Shown here: positions 34,921 to 47,259 of the stretch, one piece after another | Layout of the letters: each line of letters starts with the position of its first letter | How positions within the stretch are numbered: the stretch's first letter is position 1 | Assembly: GCA_905331475.1 (NCBI GenBank) | Contig: CAJNYU010002520.1 | Coordinates: forward strand, 248,001-312,000 | Reading direction: 5' to 3' | Source of the DNA: Rotaria socialis | Taxonomy: Eukaryota; Rotifera; Eurotatoria; Philodinida; Philodinidae | DNA length: 64,000 nt | The notes under the pieces: model-generated | Seen by the model: only the letters and a program-made list of their open reading frames with translations | The model's database searches: none | Told to the model about the DNA's origin: nothing | Position numbers and translations under genes: made by a program

Positions 34921-37198
34921 ATCTCGTTTGAATTAGCTATATTAAAAAGAACTAATGACAATAAAATGAGATTTGTTCTATGAATGAAGATTATAATATA
35001 TATGTGCGGGTCTCTCTGCTAGTTGAAATAACAGCATCAATACTCAATCGTACGATGAACGATGTAATTCTTTTCTAGTAGTAAGAAAATCTCTAGTAGA
35101 CTTTCTTGTTTTGTTTTCATTCATTCATAAATATCAAGTTCTTATCATTGCTCTGTAGAGCATGGTAATAATGGAGAAAAAGAACATCTGACAGATAATC
35201 AAGTACTAGTCGTAGGAATAGTGAGTATGAGATAGAGAATCTAAGAAAATATGTTTTCAATAATTGGATAAGAAGAGAATCGAATGCATGACATTAGTCT
35301 ATAGTTTCTATGTATACGCCGCACACACTCAAATTAGACACTAAAAAAAGAAAAAGAAGATTTATATCTAAGATATATTTTATCTAATGTAGTTTATATT
35401 TCAGGAAATTACCTCGATTAATTTCCGTTGACATATTCATTAATATTATTGCATGTATAAACAGAAGACAAAGAACACAAAAAAAAGAATAACTACCATA
35501 CGTGTAGAAATTTAATCTAATATTAACTATAGAAAAGAAGAAAAAAATCTTAATATTTCTTTCTTTCTATTTGTACAGCTATCCTTCGTCCAACATCGAA
35601 TGACTTGACTGATATTGATCCGGATGAAGAAAATGGCGTGATTTCATGTACGATTGATAATAATCAAATTAATATCGATGCTAAAACAATTTCACCTTTT
35701 AAATGTGTTTTTGGTTCAGTGGGTAAATTACAACAAGATAGTCAAACAGCTATTGTTGCTATCTATGGTTGTTGGCTACCAGATCGTCGTTTAAGAGAAT
35801 ATCGTTATATTATGGATCAACTCTTCTAGTAATTCTACATTTTATATTATCAATATTCCATTTATTTTGTTTTATAGTTATATTTATCATAAATTGGAAA
35901 AATTAGTGATCGATGATTATATATTAGTTTACTTTCATGGAGCCACACCAAAACATCGTACACCGGAATTCAAATTTCTTCGTAAATATTATCAAATGGT
36001 TAATTTTCGGTAGTAAATGTTTTTGTCTTTTATTCAATCAAAATATTCTCTTCATTATATAAACATTCATTAGATTACGTAAAAATCTTCGTGGTATTTA
36101 TGTTGTACATCCAACAAGATGGTTGCGTACTGTTATTGCTGTTTCTCGACCTTTCTTTAGGTATGGAAAATCATATAGCTAATTTTATTTTAGTTTTATA
36201 TGTATTAAATGCTATTTTATTTATTTATTTATTTATTTATAGCAATAAATTCTATCATAAAGTTCACTATGTATATACAATAGCTGAACTTGAACGAGAA
36301 TTTCCTAATAATCCTATCACAATTCCACTTATCATTGAACAGTAAGTTTGAATTTTGATTTTCAATCGACTTGAATAAATTACATTTAAATTTTGGAATC
36401 ATTTGATAATATCTCTCTAGAGGTTTTAAATCATTATTATATACGGATTCTCAATAGGGAAAAGAAAGCAAGAAAAGGTATCATATTGTTTAGAAACATT
36501 AAATTCGGTGTTGTTCACTATATTTGTTTATTCGTATTTATTTTATTCATTGGTGATAGAGATGATGTTGTATTTTAGACAAGACAAAATAGATCGGGTA
36601 CAATAGAAACAGGAATATAAAATAGTATTGAATGCGATAGAGAAAAGGTTATTTTTTTGCGCACATTTGACTCATTGAATAGAGTCAAATACTGCTTCTT
36701 AAATTTAAGAGAAAAATTCTCGGCGTTAAATTTTGCCTCCGAGTATTTAGGTACGTTGTTTAGTCTGTAAATTTCGAATTAGGAAAACAATGCAATTCTT
36801 TTCCCGTTGTATTAGTATCAACAAAATCTTTCTTCCTAATGTTTATTCAGATCTGATATACGTCAATCGAGAGTCGGATTTTTTGGGATCTGTTGTTAAT
36901 ACCATCAATATGTAAGTATTAAGTTGCAGATTTGAGAAAGAAAATATGCATGTTGATTCCCCCCTATGTTAGTATTAGTATTCAAAATGCTTGTCAATTT
37001 GTGGTTTGTTTTCTTTTTGACTTTGCCGTGATATAGGTGTTTGTTGATTAAATCTCATGAATTATTTTTTAAATTTTCTATAGAACGGATTGGCTATATT
37101 CTCAAAAGTATGATCGTCAAAATGCAAGTATAAAACGTTCTATTGAACGATCCGTGCCACAATCATTTGACGGAAAAGAAGCCGAATCAGCTGCTTAA
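27424..37198 (+). CDS. Large BCH (BNIP2/Cdc42GAP homology) domain protein, BNIP2/PRUNE2-like
   Basis: Ten exons, join(27424..29013,29313..30863,31070..31126,31188..32070,32133..32318,35579..35828,35878..36009,36074..36160,36243..36341,37084..37198), give 1649 aa in unbroken phase. The first about 1,400 residues are acidic, Ser/Asn-rich and disordered, with a DDDDD-E run encoded near 28198-28242. A BNIP2-family acidic segment (EPWELEDSGEENG) precedes the C-terminal BCH/CRAL-TRIO domain (about residues 1440-1610): FKCVFGSVGKL, IVAIYGCWLPDRR, LVYFHGATPKHRTP, YQMVNFRLRKNLRGIYVVHP and TVIAVSRPFF. These match BNIP2, caytaxin and PRUNE2/BMCC1 closely. BCH domains bind RhoGAPs, Cdc42 or kinesin light chain. 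The length resembles PRUNE2. The exon 4 donor (32070) was chosen over a GTCTCA alternative. Confidence 0.85.
28195..28245 (+). repeat. Coding (GAC)n(GAG)n microsatellite
   Basis: A trinucleotide run inside the BCH gene's first long exon, encoding an Asp then Glu homopolymer. It is in frame and likely length-polymorphic. Confidence 0.85.
32502..32876 (-). CDS. Hypothetical 124-aa protein nested in intron
   Basis: A complete minus-strand frame, starting MVIWKHVNHKKKPNN and ending VKQE. Composition is basic and protein-like, with RILIDTNKKTKLRRFMFDV and KYTDVRVLKEYVHLTLKV suggesting beta-strand content. No domain is recognised. It lies downstream (on the minus strand) of the other nested gene, and splice sites are not evident. 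It could be real or chance. Confidence 0.3.
   Translation of the reverse strand: MVIWKHVNHKKKPNNKSICIEDEKIVYRILIDTNKKTKLRRFMFDVTDIINISSKHRHANSTEKYTDVRVLKEYVHLTLKVKEEFVCFNKSINNNNKTKFIRFPFSNLTLHLSRISDEYLVKQE
33292..34179 (-). CDS. Nested single-pass membrane protein, unknown function
   Basis: A 295-aa intronless frame on the strand opposite the BCH gene, inside its large intron. A short Cys-rich N-terminus (CISNCFLCNTMEQCSRQC, residues about 8-25) precedes one strong TM helix (about 31-53, AVLVGVSPIVLCLLFIGLA). A basic tail follows (YYRRQK), then a Ser/Thr/Asn-rich cytoplasmic region. The N-outside orientation follows the positive-inside rule. I do not recognise the family. The TM region resembles that of the neighbouring nested gene at 34549-34806 (LVLGFTPLLIAAFLY), so the two may be tandem paralogues. 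Confidence 0.6.
   Translation of the reverse strand: MIDTPDNCISNCFLCNTMEQCSRQCIRRTFYAVLVGVSPIVLCLLFIGLARLILYRLEMVYYRRQKITDRRPSIFSCHSGRLALSYTPVSNAEIQRIIQGEYKSQRTRESCAFVYNNPTNTRKAPRFIRSILPRRESALPTSSILSNLVIRRSILDANPIMTLLPPVDVPLQPTFSIINEQNKQRASTGTITKDSIESTTTTTTKSIAAMNHNNNHNNNDGNVMPVHDLTVFEPEPIANDYLFTPLKTLTTTVFVEEFLEFHSVSSLPCVSTMLSSIAENDNEKNSEINKTIEEK
34549..34806 (-). CDS. Nested small single-pass membrane protein
   Basis: An 85-aa protein: a hydrophilic N-terminus, one TM helix (about residues 18-42, KTLVLGFTPLLIAAFLYTIL) and a basic Cys-containing tail (CYSNWRLKKQLTILRC). Upstream is TTTCTTAG followed closely by the ATG, a likely acceptor or trans-splice site. It sits just upstream of the other nested minus-strand gene and shares its TM-then-basic layout. 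Function unknown. Confidence 0.5.
   Translation of the reverse strand: MNNPIRGDNNDNNSSLKKTLVLGFTPLLIAAFLYTILSLCIQISRCYSNWRLKKQLTILRCSEQCLVVSNPSLDRIGQQCNPQVV
34889..34915. repeat. (TA)n microsatellite
   Basis: Alternating TA run within the BCH gene intron, upstream of the small nested gene. Confidence 0.9.
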
Positions 37199-39759
37199 AT
37201 AATATCTATACCGGTTGTCGTGCTCTTTTTCTTATATTTTTTCTGCTCTATTTTGATTTTGTTGTGCAATAATGTGGTATTTCACTCTTGTTTATTTTTG
37301 TTTTCGTTTACTTTATTACGTATCGATCGGCAATGACAGTTCATCTAATATACATCTCTAGAAAATGAAAAGATTTGCAGCAATCAAATTGTTTATTATG
37401 TTTTAAAGAAGCAAAAAAAAAAGAAGGAAAGAATAAAACAAAACCAAATTTTGAAAAACTAGAAATCAGACAGAGTGTGATCCTTTTTTTAAACACGTTT
37501 GTTTCTTGTTTCTTTTTTTTTAATCGATATATTTTGAAATATACGCATATAGATATATACTCGTAGTTCGAGATTATTTCTATATAATATATCCACTACT
37601 GTATCAATCAAATATTTGAGTTTATACATTTTAATAACGTTGTCGCTGGTAGAATTTCTTTGATAAAAATATCTTAGTACATTCTTATATTATTGAGTAT
37701 AATTTAAATAATTGCAGAAGTCTCTTATGATAAATATGATAACAGACTTGTCCTACTAGCAGACTGTACTATTATTAATGTTATGTTGTATGACATATGT
37801 AATAGTCAATCAAATGGACTTTGCTTCCAAACAATTAGATCTAATTGAGTATTTGTGAATCTTGTCACTTGAGTGTAACAATCGACATCAGCTACATTTA
37901 TTATCGCTTGGTGAGATTCTTCTGATAATTGTTTTGGAACTATACTGTTGTAGGCTTGTGTACGATTACGCGATTTAGCCCTTCTACTATATCTTTGTTA
38001 CCCATGAAAACATGACTTTACCACCAGGATAAAGTTATATGTAAAAACAACCCAATCGAGAAGTCATCATCGAGAAACATCAAATTCGCATTACTTTAGT
38101 TCATGATGGTGCCGTCAAATTCACCTATTGTCAAGAAAATAGCTTTTCAATTATCTGATGACTATCTATTAAGATTTTGTTGTTGCAACTCGGAGAAGTT
38201 TTTCTATGACATACACCAAACGATAGATTCTTAATAGCTGAAAATGAAATACTGATGTAACGTTACAGGATGTCTCTTAGCGAAGTGACTCGCCGCGTTC
38301 TCATCATTCTTTTATTCTATCAATGTGGAATCTTTTCTGCTTAAGAGTATTTTCATTTCTTTCATTATCAATATGGTAATTATCACAAGGATCATATGCA
38401 AACGAATAACATGCGAGAAAATCAATCATAATAATGAAGCTGAGATAAAGTGCATACGGCGATTATTTCAAGAGACATATGATGAAAATATTCTTGTAGA
38501 ATACATTTTCTTCGTTCAATTGTATGAAAGAGTGAGCATTTTTATAAATTAAATCGTTCTTTTTAACTTAGATTTACTTCCATTCAGTTATAAATTTGAA
38601 ATCTCTCACGCAACCATTGAGACTAATAAAAACTAGCTATCTTTACATGATATGGGTTGATCGTGCACACTATGTTTACAAGAATAATTAGGGTTGTGAA
38701 GTTTTTGATTGTCGATTGTAGAACGGTTTATGTACACGTAAAACATATGTGAGATCTAGATAAAATCTGCCCAGAAGTATTGTTTCTTTCATTTTCTCCA
38801 GTACTAATTTTCTATCGAAAAAATGCCACGCCATAACATTCATTATTACGTCTATCAAGTGAAACTTTAAAGCTCGAAAAGTTTTGTTTCACATTTTACT
38901 CTTAGCGAACAACGTAAGGACCAAATAGATCATTATGCGAAATGCTCTAACCATTTAGAAACCATCAAAATGTCGTTTTTATTAATATGATCCTCCCGTA
39001 TTTTCAAAGGAAATAGTCAATGAAGATTACAATTGAAATTTTTTCAGTCCACCTTCCTAGACGTTTAGACACGTGCAAGTGTTTTTCCAGAGTAGATTGG
39101 TAAAAGAAAACAGTCACACAGTACATTTCCTTAGTAATCAAGGACGAATAACTTTTCATTCTTCTTATTTTCACTCTTTTGATGATCAAAGGGAAAATAT
39201 CAACAATATTCTAGAGACCAAACTGGTTGAAATAAGCTTCTGAATGTGCCACATAGTGCAGTATTTGTGACTCTCGATTAGATAAAAATATCTATTGAAG
39301 TTGTTGTCAGAAATAATGGGTAGTAACACATTAACTCTCTTCGGTCGTCATATAATATAAACTAAAGTATTGAAATTACTAAGAAAAATGAACTTACCAA
39401 AAATAGACCAGTAGTAAATAAACATAAAACTTCTGTTCGACATACAGAAATAAGTAAGACAGATCATTCCATGATGAATGATTACTTGTGGAAAATAACT
39501 GCGACTTAAAAGATTTCTCATTTCACATTGCTCAGTTAATAGTTTTCTGATTCAAGAAAAAAATTCGTCACTTTCGGTTCCTGCCTTTTTTATGCTCATT
39601 GAACAATTTAAATTGGCTTCACTGTATTTATTGAATTATAAAATAACATGAATGTTAATTTATCAACATTATTAATAAGAAAACTTTTGGAAACAAAAAT
39701 AGATTGTTAATAGTAAAATAAAAATAAAAAAAGATTTGTTAATATACATTATTAAGAAA
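37199..39759. other. Intergenic, convergent gene ends
   Basis: The 3' flanks of the BCH gene (plus) and the DD3-3 gene (minus) converge here. No supported gene; short frames (37375, 38325, 39004) have random composition. Confidence 0.5.
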
Positions 39760-42700
39760 TTAAATGCGTGAAAAAAATGAGCGTTTTGTTTTTGATAATT
39801 CATCTTTAATGGCTGAATACCTAGTTGGACTTAATTTGAAATAAACTATTGTTGAGATAATAATAATAAATATTAATACAACCGGTATAATAATACCAGC
39901 GATCCATATTGGCTAAAAACAATTTCAAACAAAACGCAATCATTAAAAGCAATGATGTCAATTATAAACTTACGCTTGGCGGCTTTTTAACAAATACAAA
40001 AATACCACCTGTATTTGATTGAAATTTAAGCATACGAGTATTTGAATCGAGTGTTCTAGGTAATTTTAAATAGACACCATATTGAGGTTCAAATTGAAGA
40101 ACGTCGACATTGCCTTCGTCATTGTTAAATTCTGTAAAAGGAATATCGACTTCAATATTCGAGGGAAATTGAAGATCATATGGTTCAATAACGTATACAC
40201 TATCAAAAAGTGTTTCTTTTGTCTAACAGAGAGAATATTTTAAATTAAGACAAGATTTTTGAAATCTAATTTTCTACATACAACTATATTTTGCCCATTT
40301 TCAGGAAGAATTTTGGAAAGTTGATCACAATTAAATTTTGAAAATTTGATCGTAACTGTGGATTTGACATTGTTCTCGGAAAATATCAAAGTAGCATTTC
40401 TAAATAAGCATTTTAAGAAAAGCCTTTTCTCAACAAAATCAATTAAAAGTGAAATTATTCTTTACCCTAATTTAATGGTCTGACTATCTAGTCCAACAAG
40501 TTGATATTTGAATTGAAACGGTTGAACAATAACTCTTCCTTTTTGATCTCGATTCGAAAAATCATTATTACGCGTTGATACGTACTGATAAACACCAGCT
40601 GAAGCAGCAGATATTAAGCGTGGCCCAAGATCGAAATATGCTGAAGCATTGTTTAGTAATGTATCCGTATCTAAAATATATATATATATAAGTATATCTG
40701 ATAACGATAGTAGAGTATAAAATAAAAATTTTACTTTGTCCCGAAGCAGCCAATAATCGAAGATCGCTCACTGGTAAATTAAGAAAGTTTGTGGTATTTA
40801 ATAAACTTGGCATATTAGCACTGAATAAACCAGTTGAATTCAAATATTGAAAGGGATTCCAATTCGGATTCAGTACCTAAACAAAATCAGTCATTATAAT
40901 TACTATTTGTTTTATCATTGCTGCTCGAAACACTCTAAATATTGAATGCAGACAAGGGCGTTAGCTTGTTTTTGCAACTGTAATAATTTTGAATACAGTT
41001 GTAAATGCGGTATTTCTCATTTTCAAGACAGTCTACATTTACTCATCGTTGATCTAACTTTAAAACTTACTTTTTGAATTAAAAGTAATAAATTACTTCG
41101 GTCAGTATTTTCCTGTCCTTGTCCACTGCCTGCCGGACTTGTGTTTGAACCAATCCATCTGAATGAAAACAAAATTCTATCGATTATCTAAGATAAAATA
41201 ATGCATACTGAATATGAACATATGAATTCGGTGGAATTTCTAATCGATTTGGTACAAAATCATATTCAATAGCTGGATATACTAAATGAAAATATTTTCT
41301 GATAAAGAACTGTTTTTGATTTTTCGATTTTGTTTTGTTTTATTTACCTTGAACAATATTTCCACGTCTACCTCGTACATTTAGATTATAAATAGGTGTA
41401 TCCTGATATGCAGCTGGACGTTGTCGTATTTCAAATACATACGATCTAAATTATTCATAATATTTTTTTATTTTTGTTATTGTAAATAATTATTTTGAAA
41501 TTAAAAACCTGTCTTGAAAAACTCGTCCATATTGCGCTGTATTGATGGCAAGCTGAAATGTTAAATTTAAACTATCAAATAATTGAATTTCAGGATTGGC
41601 CTTATAACGATATCCACGTTGTTCAGCAACTGATGCGTTTGGAAAAAATCTTTTAAACAGAAAAAGAAAATCTAATTGTATGAATAATCTCTAAAAATCT
41701 ATTATATCTTACTCTTTCATGATATAAAGATTGCCACTGTTATTTTTTGAACTTACATTCCATCCGTCATAGTCACTAGTTGATATATTATATCTAAAGC
41801 AAGAAAAAAATATTAAAGCAAAATTAACAAATACAATTTACCGAACACGTAAAACACATTTTGCTGCACTTGTACTTGGTAATGTCCAATTATACACTGC
41901 CATGTCAGAACCTTGAATATCACCAAGATGATTTTCTGTTGTATATGGTGGTGAGTAACAATCAGGTGGAGCTTGGTTATTACTTGGAAATTCAACCCAA
42001 CTAGGTTTCTCACCATTTACAAGTGAACCATTGTAAGCCTAGATAATCAATAGAATTAAAATCAAATAAACAAAAATAACTCAATGATAAATATACTTCG
42101 CATGCTTCTTTATTATTCGGTAAAATAATTCCAAGTTTATTTGCTTGAATTAAATTAGCTTTTATAGTAAATGAACAAGCAAAACGTGATTGAACATTTT
42201 GACTATTTTGACGATAGTAAGAACATAGATCTTGTCGATTTGTTAAAATAGCAATATCCTATCGAAATCGAGAATAAATAAAATATGAAAGCATTTAAGA
42301 AAATATATCTCTTACAATCCAATCAGTTGGCTGCCAATATGGATAATAATCACGCTCTTCTGGACATTCGTAGCCATACTGTGTACCAGCAGTATTTTGT
42401 CGTGTATAAATTGATGAATCACCTTGGGGACCCTATTCATCAAATAAAAGTTTTTAGTAAAAGCATATTCATTGTTTTCTATTCTATTACTTTATTAGCA
42501 GTAAATAAATTCTTATTTCGACTTCGTACACGACAATTTAAATATGATGTTAAATCTTCTGTTAATCTATATGTTGCATTGTTTTCTCCATCAACTGTTA
42601 CAGGTATTGTTCTATTTTTGAAAAATTAATAAAATGAAAACATTCTATCAATGACATACGTGGTTGACATTCCATCGCGAAGTTGATCACCGCATGTATA

Positions 42701-43190
42701 CTGAAGTATAATTGTACAATCAGCATTAACATCGTTACATGAATGTTGATTAGTCCTAGATGAAATGTTGAAAATTACAGAAGAATATTTACAATTCTAA
42801 ATACCATTGAATTGCCAGTATTGAATTCGTATAATAATACATTGTTCCATTATCGCCAACATTATATCCACCGCGAGGATTATTTTCTGAATCAAAACTC
42901 CTGTGAAATAAAAAAAATAGATAATTATGAATATTCGAACATGATAATGAATTCAAAAAGGTATTTACAATTTGTCATTGGTACGTTGTGGAGTCTTTTC
43001 ATTGTGCCGATCATTACTTCCTCTAAAAATTGATACATATATATATAGAGAGAGAGATTTCAGAATAGTAGTTTCTATAATTTTATATATTATATATATA
43101 TTACCTTGGATTATGTAAATAAATATCTGTAAAAATTGCATTGATCAACAGCAAAATAATAAAGCATATTAGATATTGACGACAAATCAT
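39760..43190 (-). CDS. DD3-3 homologue, secreted/type I membrane protein
   Basis: About 18 short exons between the ATG at 43190 and the stop at 39760-39762 give roughly 775 aa. The first three are complement(42805..42900,42969..43022,43105..43190); the rest follow by clear GT..AG signals with continuous phase. An N-terminal signal peptide ([19 protein letters not shown]) is followed by [84 protein letters not shown] and [19 protein letters not shown]. This is the order of the Dictyostelium DD3-3 protein and its animal homologues. A C-terminal TM helix ([17 protein letters not shown]) and a short basic tail end the protein. Many Cys and N-glycosylation sequons fit an extracellular location. 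The biochemical role of DD3-3 is unknown; part of it looks like a cupredoxin-type beta fold (inference). Confidence 0.85.
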
Positions 43191-46100
43191 CGTCAATAGT
43201 ATTGATAAACGAGAAAATGAACTTAGTTAGGTATTTGTCGCAGTTTGTTTTTATCCGATATTTCTGAGTCATACTCATGATGTGATGAGTAATAGATAAT
43301 CACATTCTGATTGGTTCTGTCATTTTAAAAAACTACAACTCGAATTAAAAGTATGTATTATAGAAACTAATATTTAAAAATAATCTTCTAAATGTATTTG
43401 TTAATCGAGTTGTCTATGATCTGATTGAATCATGTCAGGATTTAGAGAAAATCTCTATACGACTAGTGCCATCTACTTTTGTATTTCTGCACAACACAGC
43501 ATCAATATCAAAAGATTGGCATCAATTTTAGATTTGGCTAGTACAAGATTCTCTATAACTTTTAGCTATATGATTTTTGTATAATTTTAACAATTAAATG
43601 TTCTCAGAATCATATTTGATGATTCATATAGTTAAAAGTTTGTTTTCAAGTAATTACATCCTTTTGCTAATGCGTCATATTTAATGATATTTTTTTCCTG
43701 TAGATGCGCAAGTAGAATGTGAAAACTCAGGCTGACTTGTTTATATTTTTGTCTGTATAAATCATCCTAGTAGTAGACTGAAGTAAGCCGATGAATCATC
43801 ACATCAATACCAAAAGTATCCATAATTTGGTAGATAGAAATGTATTTGTCATAACAAGTATCATATTGGTCTAAATCATAATTACGTCAAACTAGGAAAA
43901 TTTAACAATCATTTTTAGAAAATTATAGATTTCATTTCATACATGTCAGTAAATAGAATCTTGTAGTTTTATGTTTAATATTATCTAATCAATTCATGCT
44001 AAATTTTCCACGGATTAAATATTCAAAAGCTTGGCGCACATGTGTTGACAGATAAAAGAAAAATTCTGATGCAAAACATCGAGAAAAATAATTAATTCAA
44101 TAAAATATTTACGAGAAAGGTGACAAGGTCAAGAGTAACAGTTAGACTATTTCAACATTATCGATCATATATTTGTTTTCTCGTTGTTACAAAATCAACT
44201 AAAGAAACGTGGTATTCAACCTTTATTGGATATGTCATTTGAATGGTATTGAAATATCGGTGTAGAAATGTACAATCAAATAAAGAGTTCGCTGGATTAT
44301 GACTGGAATATTTCAAGAAATTGTAACTTTCATTCTTTCATTATGATTTGATGAATTAAAAAAACACAATTCGCCAACATAAACAATTCACTGTATAACG
44401 TGAAACTCAATTTGAGTCAATGATAACAACGAACACTGAGTTGCGTTTACTTTTCATATTCTTAATCGGATTGCTGATTTCTTTAAAGTTGAATTCGGTA
44501 TGATCAATTGTGAAGTAAATTAGGATCAATATAACAGAGTCAAAGAACAATTCCACCTGTGATTTTTCTTCCTAATAAATATGAACTACTACCCATGTAA
44601 AAAAAAAGTGAACTAAAAGTCACTTTTAATTACTTTTAATAGTAGTAAAGTAAAATAAAGTAATTTCTCTTACTATATTTCATTTTTTATAATACTTTCT
44701 GATAATTTTTCCACTTTCTATAGTGATTTATCATACTTTTCTTACTTTCAAAAGTACTTATCAGTACTTTTTAGTCAAAAAGTATGAAAAATACTTAAAA
44801 AGGTTCACTTATAAGAAGGTCATTGAATTCTGAAATCATTTTAATTTTATTAAAATTCTAGTTTATTGAGCGAAACGTTGATGAAACTCGTAAGTACTGA
44901 TAGGCAAAGGACAACTATTAGTACGGAGAGTAAAAGTTGTCGTTCAAGGGAACAATGAGTAATCAAGGGGAAGAAAAGAGAAATATATTCAAAACTATTA
45001 AGGAGATTTTCGCGTTTAGAAATTGTTTCTGAAATAATCTAAATCGAATTTAGACTAAATAAATGTTTCCAAAATATTGCTTCATAAAGCCAAAGGTGGC
45101 GTATTATCTTCATTTTGTTTGCAGCAGCATCTTGAAAAAGCTCATATTTTCCGAGCTATTCGTATTTACAAATGTATAAAGAGAATTTTGAAGTCATCAA
45201 ACAAGACTGCAATGTCATTCTTAAGCTGTTTGGAAATTATCGTTTGCGATCTATCAATAGAACTTTGTTGCTACTAAGAGCGTATATAAAGTGCATAGTT
45301 CTTCAATCGATAGCACTGATAACGAACGCGTTTAATTCTAGAAATTATTCATCAGAATTTGATAACCAACATCTAGACTTTGAATTTTTGTGATTTCCGT
45401 CATAACAAAAGAAAATCGAAGAATCAAAACTGTTTTTCTTAGGTAACTTTCCCTTGCGACAATTTACTTCCTGTATTCATTCCTTGTAATGCTAGAAAGA
45501 TGTTGGCATGCCTTAGATTTTGTTGTAAATGAATATTAAATTAGTATGTAGAGCTATTGTTTTTAAGTTAGAAAATTGCCATAGAAATTTCTGACAGAAA
45601 TCTTCTTGAAAGACGATAATTCATATTTTTTGTGATTAATTTTAGAATCTTATAAATTGTGTATGTCACTTCCTTTTACATTTATCCAATGAATCTTAGA
45701 ATAAATCATACTTATTCATAAACTCTGTGGATCTATTAAAAACGTTTAACTTTCCGTTTTACGAAATTTCAGTAGCTATTCTATTTACAATTACTAAATA
45801 TTTTAAACCAACATAAATATTTCATCAAAAGACAAATCTAAATGATTTCACGATGTACACTTCATATTCAACCTATTTCTTTTCTTTGATTGATCGATAT
45901 AGTTGTCCGATCGTTATAGATTTAAGTTTAATTCTTAATTGCTAATAAACCTCATCGAATTTTATTATACAATCAAAAAATGTGAGTAAAAAACAATTGA
46001 ATCTAATTAATTTAGAATTAATTATTTTGTCTAGCACGCATATGAATATAGTGCAAACGGTACGAACAAGAAAAGGAATGAATGAGTGCGTCAAATTTTG

Positions 46101-46820
46101 CAATTTTTTTATTCTTTTCATTTTTATTTAAGACTTCAACTTTTTAATTTCTTGCTTTTCCTTCGTGCTAATGAATCAGCCGAAACAGATGACAAATTTA
46201 TTATAGATCGGAAAAGTACAACAAAAAGAACCAACTTTTTCTTTTTTCTTCTTTTAGTATTGTTCCTATTTTTTTTTGATTGTTTTTAACTTTCATTAAT
46301 AAGACAGACATTTTCCTTCGATTTTCTGTGTAAGAACGAAGAACTGAATGTGATATTAGTCGCGCACGATGCTAAGCATTCTGGCTGCAGGTTTTTTCAT
46401 GTTCTTTTTTAAAAAACGAGAGAGAGAAAGGACTAACAAAAAAAAATTACAGAGAAAGAGTCAACGCTTTTCTAACAATCAACGGATATGGAAATAGGGA
46501 AAGAAAGAAAGAAAGAAGAAACAATCGCTTCGTATGAGCGCAAGCTTCCGTCTCCTTTTTAAAACGCGGTCTATTGCCAGCAAACACACACACACATACA
46601 CCTTGTCGACTCGAGCCGGTAAACACATTATCTCACGTCTAGATTGCTTCTTCTTCATACTCGCGCAATCAATTATATTTATTCTCGCAGAACTTGCATC
46701 AACACGAGCGAAGACCAACCAGGTTTGTAGAAGATCTTCAATAGAAGAAGTCTTTCATTAATATGTGTATATCTTTAAGAAGTGTCAAACAAATTATTTC
46801 ATTCGTATTAATTATTAGCA
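43191..46820. other. Intergenic with MITE-like palindromic element
   Basis: The DD3-3 promoter side on the left and the YbaY-like gene promoter side on the right. A TACTTTT-rich element lies at 44606-44810 and a short CA run near 46581-46596. Short frames at 45077-45393 and 46086-46289 look like chance. Confidence 0.5.
44606..44810. mobile_element. MITE-like element with AAGTGAAC ends
   Basis: A 205-bp block bounded by AAGTGAAC on the left and its reverse complement GTTCACTT on the right. It is filled with repeated TACTTTT/AAAAGTA words in both orientations, so it can fold on itself. There is no coding capacity. A target-site duplication is not clear, so the transposon call is tentative. Confidence 0.45.
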
Positions 46821-47259
46821 ATGGTTAAATATATAGAAGGCACAATCGATTATGAAAAACGTAGTGAAGTTCTCAATGATAATCACAAGGTTTTAATCTA
46901 TCTCGACGATATGACATTAACTGGTATGTAGACAATAAAAAGAAAAATGAATTTTTCAATTCTATATTGTTATTGAAAACTTTCCTAATCTAGATATTGC
47001 TTCGCAAGATGGTTCTTATGTTCGTAAGTTTCATACTGTATCAAAATTAATTCTCGAAAATCAAATTCGAACATTCCCCATAGAATTTTCACTTGAATAT
47101 GATGAGAAAGAAATTGAGAAAACATCAAATTATTCTATACGTGTACGAATTGTAGCTGATGGTAAAACACGTTTTATTACCAGTACGAATGTGCCAGTGC
47201 TTACGAAAGGTTATGGTGATATAGTTGACGTCAAAGTGGAAAAAATTGATTTAATGTAA
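46821..47259 (+). CDS. YbaY/YscW-type (secretion-pilotin lipoprotein) domain protein, probable bacterial origin
   Basis: Two exons, join(46821..46923,46994..47259), give 122 aa; the 70-nt intron is GTATGT..TAG. The whole protein is one domain: VKYIEGTIDYEKRSEVL, HKVLIYLDDMTLTDIA, IRTFPIEFSLEYDEKEI, YSIRVRIVADGKTRFITST and VPVLTKG. This matches the YbaY/type III secretion lipoprotein (YscW) fold: 'G.v.yr.r..L......v.L.dvs', 'pi.f.l.yd...i', 'Y.vrarI..dg...f.t...' and 'vlt.g'. In bacteria it occurs in outer-membrane lipoproteins and pilotins. Here the lipobox and signal peptide are missing, so it should be cytosolic. The spliceosomal intron and low-GC codon use show it is settled in the host genome. 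Function in the animal unknown. Confidence 0.8.

Larger units (their letters stand above)
32319..35578 (+). other. 3.26-kb intron of the BCH gene hosting minus-strand genes
   Basis: The fifth intron of the BCH gene (GTAGAG..TACAG). It is some 50 times longer than the typical intron here and contains two minus-strand TM-protein genes, a further coding-like frame at 32502-32876 and a TA microsatellite at 34889-34915. Confidence 0.75.
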
